A DNA stretch of 64,000 nt from Flavobacterium soyae (GTDB lineage Bacteria; Bacteroidota; Bacteroidia; Flavobacteriales; Flavobacteriaceae). Each line of letters opens with the position of its first letter. Within the stretch, counting starts at the first letter, position 1. Of this stretch, positions 60,683 to 64,000 are shown piece after piece. The position numbers were made by a program, and so were the translations under genes. The notes under the pieces were generated by a model, which searched no databases, had not been told where the DNA came from, and saw only the letters and a program-made list of their open reading frames with translations. Where the stretch lies: NCBI RefSeq assembly GCF_021245985.1, contig NZ_JAJQXA010000023.1, positions 1 to 64,000 on the forward strand, read 5' to 3'.

Positions 60683-60710
60683 GAACAGATTTATTTACTT
60701 AATATTATAA

Positions 60711-60743
60711 AAAATCCTATTTCGTTAGAAATGGGATTTTTGT
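60711..60743 (+). terminator. Intrinsic terminator after the GNAT gene
   Basis: AAAATCCTATTTC (60711-60723) and GAAATGGGATTTT (60728-60740) form a 13-bp stem (one mismatch-like G-T pair) with a 4-base loop, followed by T residues. Confidence 0.88.
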
Positions 60744-61057
60744 TTATCGTGATTTTTGTATTTGTAAAAGTGAATTTTTTTTAATATTTGTTAAAATTGA
60801 GAATGTCTTTATAAATGATGTTAAAAATTTTTACATTCTCATTAATTAGATCTTGAAATATGAACTTTGTATCTATACTTATTCTTGATTTTTTATTTTC
60901 TGTTAAGTCATATATTGTTGGCTATTAGTTTCTTATGTTCGTGAAATCGTTGTGTAGGTCTTGATTTTTTGTCAACTTTTTCCTTAATTTATTTTTAAAC
61001 TCTAGTTTCGTTATGGTCCTTTTTACAGGGAACAAACTAATTAAAAAACCGAAACTT
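60744..61057. other. Upstream region of the GH87-like gene
   Basis: 314 bp of AT-rich sequence. No clear consensus promoter, repeat or ORF; the leader of the large secreted glucanase gene must be here. Confidence 0.45.
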
Positions 61058-64000
61058 ATGAGAAACAAATTACATGTTATTTTTTTTAAAAGAGACAAAT
61101 ACTGCCATATTATTATGTGGATTTTTTTCGTTCTCTTAACTTCAAGTTCTTATGCCCAGCGCGGCTATTATGATGCGCCGTACAAAAGATACGAAGCAAA
61201 CTTAGGACAATTGTCTAATGGTGCTTCTGTTACTTCAAAATCGTATATTCAGGCCGATCTTCAATCTGAAGCTTCAGACCAGCAATGTGTAAACCTTTCA
61301 GCTGCCAATGCTGCTGTACAATGGACACTTACAGAAGCTGCCGATGGGCTTGTAGTTAGATACAGTGTTCCAGATGGGCAAACGGGTACGATAGGCGTGT
61401 ATAACGGAAACACAAAGCTGACAACCCTTACATTGACTTCAACATGGTCTTGGGAATATTTGTGGAGCAACGGAAATCCGAATAATAACGGAATTACAAA
61501 TCAAAACCCAAGAATGCGATTTGATGAAGTACGTTATAAACTTCCTGCTAAAATTGCTGTTTCCGGAACTTTAAAACTCGTAAGGGAATCAGGCAATATT
61601 CATTTGGATTTTGCAGAGATGGAACCAATTCCAACGGCTGTTACCGCTCCGGCCGGTTCCGTGACTTATACCGGAAACGGCAGTGATCTTCAGACTTTTA
61701 TTGATGCAAACGGCGGTAAAAAGATATTTGTTCCGAGTGGAGTTTTTAATGTTAACCGGGAATTGTATTTTGGTGTGGCCAATACTTCATTAATTGGCGC
61801 AGGAATGTGGTATACTCAAATTAATTTTACCAATACAAGCAGCTTAAACGGAGGATTGCGTGCCAATGCGAGTAATATTTCATTCAGCGATCTTTATTTG
61901 ACAACATATTCGGCTTCGAGAAGCAATTCTTATAAAGGTATAAATGGGGTTTTTACAAGTGGTTCAACGGTAAAAAATATTTGGGCAGAACATTTTGAAT
62001 GCGGTGCCTGGATTGCACAATACAATACTGGAGGTCCTGCAATTGCCGATGGATTTACACTGTCTCATTGTCGTTTTAGAAACAATTATGCCGATGGAAT
62101 TAATCTTTGCAAAGGAACTGCAAACTCAATTGTAGAACATTGTAATTTTAGAAACAATGGTGATGACGACCAGGCGATTTGGTCTGCAGATGGACTGGAA
62201 TGTATCAATAATACGTTTAGATACAATACTTCTGAAAACTGCTGGCGTGCCTGTGGTCTTGCTATTTACGGCGGAAAAAATAACAAAGGGTATAATTTGA
62301 TTATAAAAGACAATCTGGAAGCAGGAATCAGGGTTAGTAATAATTTTCCCGGAGCACCATTTAACAATGATGGTATGCACGAAATACACGATATTACCAT
62401 AACAGCATGCGGAACTTTTAATGATACCTATAATAATCCAGTGGCGGCTGTTGACATTTTTAGTGCTTTTAATGCCGGAACTCAGGTTAAAAATGTACAG
62501 TTTTATAGTATTGATATCTTAGATTCAAGAAATGATGCTATTTCTATAAGTAAAAGATCAGGTGATGGTATTTACAATCTTTCGTTTAAAGACATAACGG
62601 TTAACGGAACTGGTAAAGAATTTCCAAACAATAATGCGCTTAATAGAAATTGGGGCAGAGGTTATTTTGTACTTATAGCAGGTTCTCCAGGTGGTAATGG
62701 TACGTATTGCAATATGAACTATTCTAACAGAGGCGGAAATGCTGCGGCTAATGAAGAAATCAGTGCAATTGGTGCATTTTCATGGACGCAGAGTTCTAAT
62801 TGTTCCACTACAAATGTTCCGGTTACGGGCGTTACAATCACACCAACAACAGCGACTTTAGGTGTTGGAGCAATACAGCAATTAACGCCAGTTGTTGCTC
62901 CAACAAATGCTGCAAACAAAACGGTAAGTTATAGCTCTAATAATACTGGCGTTGCGACTGTAAACGGGGCAGGTTTAGTTACGGCAGTTGCTTCGGGATC
63001 GGCAGCCATTACGGTGACAACTCAGGATGGTGCTAAAACTGCAACTAGTATCATCACAGTAAATTCATCAAATGTAGCGGTAACAAGTGTGAGTCTTAGT
63101 CCTTCGTCAGCAGCTTTAACTGTAGGTGGAACGCAGCAATTAACGCCGACAGTTTTGCCATCTAATGCAGCTAATAAATCTGTGAGTTATGCTTCAAACA
63201 ATACAGGTGTGGCAGCGGTTAATTCATCAGGTTTAGTTACAGCAGTTTCAGCTGGTACAGCTGCAATTACGGTAACAACTGCAGACGGAAATAAAACAAG
63301 TACAACAGAAATTACCGTTAATGCTGCAACAGGAAATTATTTTGCAATAAAAAATAGGTGGACAGGGAATTATTTATATGATGCGGGTGCCAATGCTGGG
63401 TATGGTGCAGCTATTGCAAACAACAATTACAAATGGGAAAAAGTTGCTGTTGATGCCGCTTATTATATAATAAAAAACGTAGGTACCGGAGATGTAATAC
63501 ATATTGAAAACTTAACGGGAGCAGTGCAATGTACAGCAGGATCACCTGGCTGGTGGAGCGCACAATGGTCAAGTGAAAATGTTGATGGCACCTGGGTAAG
63601 AATTAAAAACAGGTGGCAGACAGGAAGTATGATACATATTGAAAACCTAACGGGATCTGCTCAATACATCGGAGCTCAAAACAATTGGGAAAGTGCACAA
63701 TGGCAGTTTCAAGCAGCCTCTGTATCAAAGAAAGTTAATGTTAATGAAGCAGAAACAGCAGTTGAGAATTCTGTGGTTAATATTTATCCAAATCCTGCCA
63801 CCAACAATGAATTTAATATTGTTTTACCAGAACTAGAAGCGGGCGACACGGCAGTAATAACGGTTACGGATATTAACGGGAGAAAGATTTTGGTAAAAAA
63901 ACTCAACTCATCTGCAAAAATCAATTATAATTTAGCGGCTGGAATATATGTTGTTACAATTAATTCTAATGCTTTTAATGTTTCTAAAAAACTGATTGTT
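61058..64000 (+). CDS. Secreted GH87-like beta-helix glucanase with T9SS tail (3' truncated)
   Basis: The frame is open from ATG 61058 to the window end (981 codons, no stop seen). A signal peptide core WIFFVLLTSSSYAQ is followed by a beta-sandwich carbohydrate-binding-like domain (about 40-185) and a right-handed beta-helix (about 195-575). The latter's YADGINL (D346) and GDDDQAIWS (D369-D371) match the catalytic Asp pattern of GH87 alpha-1,3-glucanase/mycodextranase. Two Big_2-like Ig domains (about 587-668 and 671-754), a trefoil-like sugar-binding region with repeated IKNRW...MIHIENL (about 757-885) and a type A sorting domain (about 905-981, VNIYPNPATNN...) complete it. Only the last one or few codons are missing. 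Likely substrate: fungal or bacterial alpha-glucan. Confidence 0.88.
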   Translation, partial: MRNKLHVIFFKRDKYCHIIMWIFFVLLTSSSYAQRGYYDAPYKRYEANLGQLSNGASVTSKSYIQADLQSEASDQQCVNLSAANAAVQWTLTEAADGLVVRYSVPDGQTGTIGVYNGNTKLTTLTLTSTWSWEYLWSNGNPNNNGITNQNPRMRFDEVRYKLPAKIAVSGTLKLVRESGNIHLDFAEMEPIPTAVTAPAGSVTYTGNGSDLQTFIDANGGKKIFVPSGVFNVNRELYFGVANTSLIGAGMWYTQINFTNTSSLNGGLRANASNISFSDLYLTTYSASRSNSYKGINGVFTSGSTVKNIWAEHFECGAWIAQYNTGGPAIADGFTLSHCRFRNNYADGINLCKGTANSIVEHCNFRNNGDDDQAIWSADGLECINNTFRYNTSENCWRACGLAIYGGKNNKGYNLIIKDNLEAGIRVSNNFPGAPFNNDGMHEIHDITITACGTFNDTYNNPVAAVDIFSAFNAGTQVKNVQFYSIDILDSRNDAISISKRSGDGIYNLSFKDITVNGTGKEFPNNNALNRNWGRGYFVLIAGSPGGNGTYCNMNYSNRGGNAAANEEISAIGAFSWTQSSNCSTTNVPVTGVTITPTTATLGVGAIQQLTPVVAPTNAANKTVSYSSNNTGVATVNGAGLVTAVASGSAAITVTTQDGAKTATSIITVNSSNVAVTSVSLSPSSAALTVGGTQQLTPTVLPSNAANKSVSYASNNTGVAAVNSSGLVTAVSAGTAAITVTTADGNKTSTTEITVNAATGNYFAIKNRWTGNYLYDAGANAGYGAAIANNNYKWEKVAVDAAYYIIKNVGTGDVIHIENLTGAVQCTAGSPGWWSAQWSSENVDGTWVRIKNRWQTGSMIHIENLTGSAQYIGAQNNWESAQWQFQAASVSKKVNVNEAETAVENSVVNIYPNPATNNEFNIVLPELEAGDTAVITVTDINGRKILVKKLNSSAKINYNLAAGIYVVTINSNAFNVSKKLIV

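Noticed and set aside
61261..62919. Minus-strand ORFs of 66-87 codons opposite the GH87-like gene
   Set aside because: They lie antisense to a long open plus-strand frame with clear domain content and are shadows of its codon usage.

Overview
The window looks like chromosomal DNA of a Flavobacterium-type member of the Bacteroidota. It is AT-rich. It carries T9SS type A C-terminal sorting domains, STN/carboxypeptidase-regulatory-like TonB receptors with a FecIR-type sigma/anti-sigma pair, a DUF4249 lipoprotein, and PorT-like outer membrane barrels. Several promoters match the Bacteroidota TAnnTTTG -7 box. I saw no rRNA, tRNA, CRISPR array, phage or intact insertion sequence, so this is ordinary accessory chromosome rich in small intergenic inverted repeats.

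Layout. 1-3900: possible tail of an upstream gene, an orphan REC-histidine kinase and two outer membrane barrel proteins. 4084-12800: heavy-metal resistance block (small Cys/His-rich exported protein, CzcA/CusA RND pump, TolC-like channel, membrane-fusion protein, then a Zn/Cd-type P1B ATPase). 12896-14971: GH42 beta-galactosidase. 15373-16778 (minus): compact arsenic operon arsR, DUF6428, an unlisted 41-codon hydrophobic protein, arsC. 17054-23662 (minus): His/Cys-rich exported protein, ABC ATPase, TonB receptor and two ABC-2 permeases, a plausible metal or metallophore unit. 23815-28064: DUF1810, a divergent DapB, a divergent HxlR/azoreductase pair and a thiolase. 28279-38089: second siderophore-type TonB receptor, LLM oxidoreductase, TauE/DUF1634 pair, DoxX, an exported alpha/beta hydrolase, an AraC regulator, a GNAT and a quinone-oxidoreductase-like MDR protein. 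38235-42953: lipoprotein sugar dehydrogenase and two large surface proteins. 43328-49907: TetR/thioesterase unit, Tam-like methyltransferase, AraC regulator, SDR, NAD(P)-binding protein and a phytanoyl-CoA-dioxygenase-like protein. 50454-55656: ECF sigma, small protein, FecR, TonB receptor and DUF4249, one cell-surface-signalling operon. 55855-60682: bestrophin-like membrane protein, a zinc-finger/FAD monooxygenase fusion, two exported unknowns and a GNAT. 61058-64000: a GH87-like beta-helix glucanase with Ig-like domains and a T9SS tail, cut by the window edge within its last few codons.

Most unusual is repeat-derived coding sequence. An inverted-repeat family found intergenically (perfect 34-bp arms at 16898-17034) also lies inside the RND adaptor gene. 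There, one arm encodes the charged n-region and the other the hydrophobic core of its signal peptide; the adjacent TolC-like gene carries a half copy at the same place. Also notable: matched operator pairs for ArsR, HxlR and TetR, a direct repeat suited to an AraC protein, a REC domain lacking its acidic pair, and the DnaJ-type zinc finger fused to a flavin monooxygenase.
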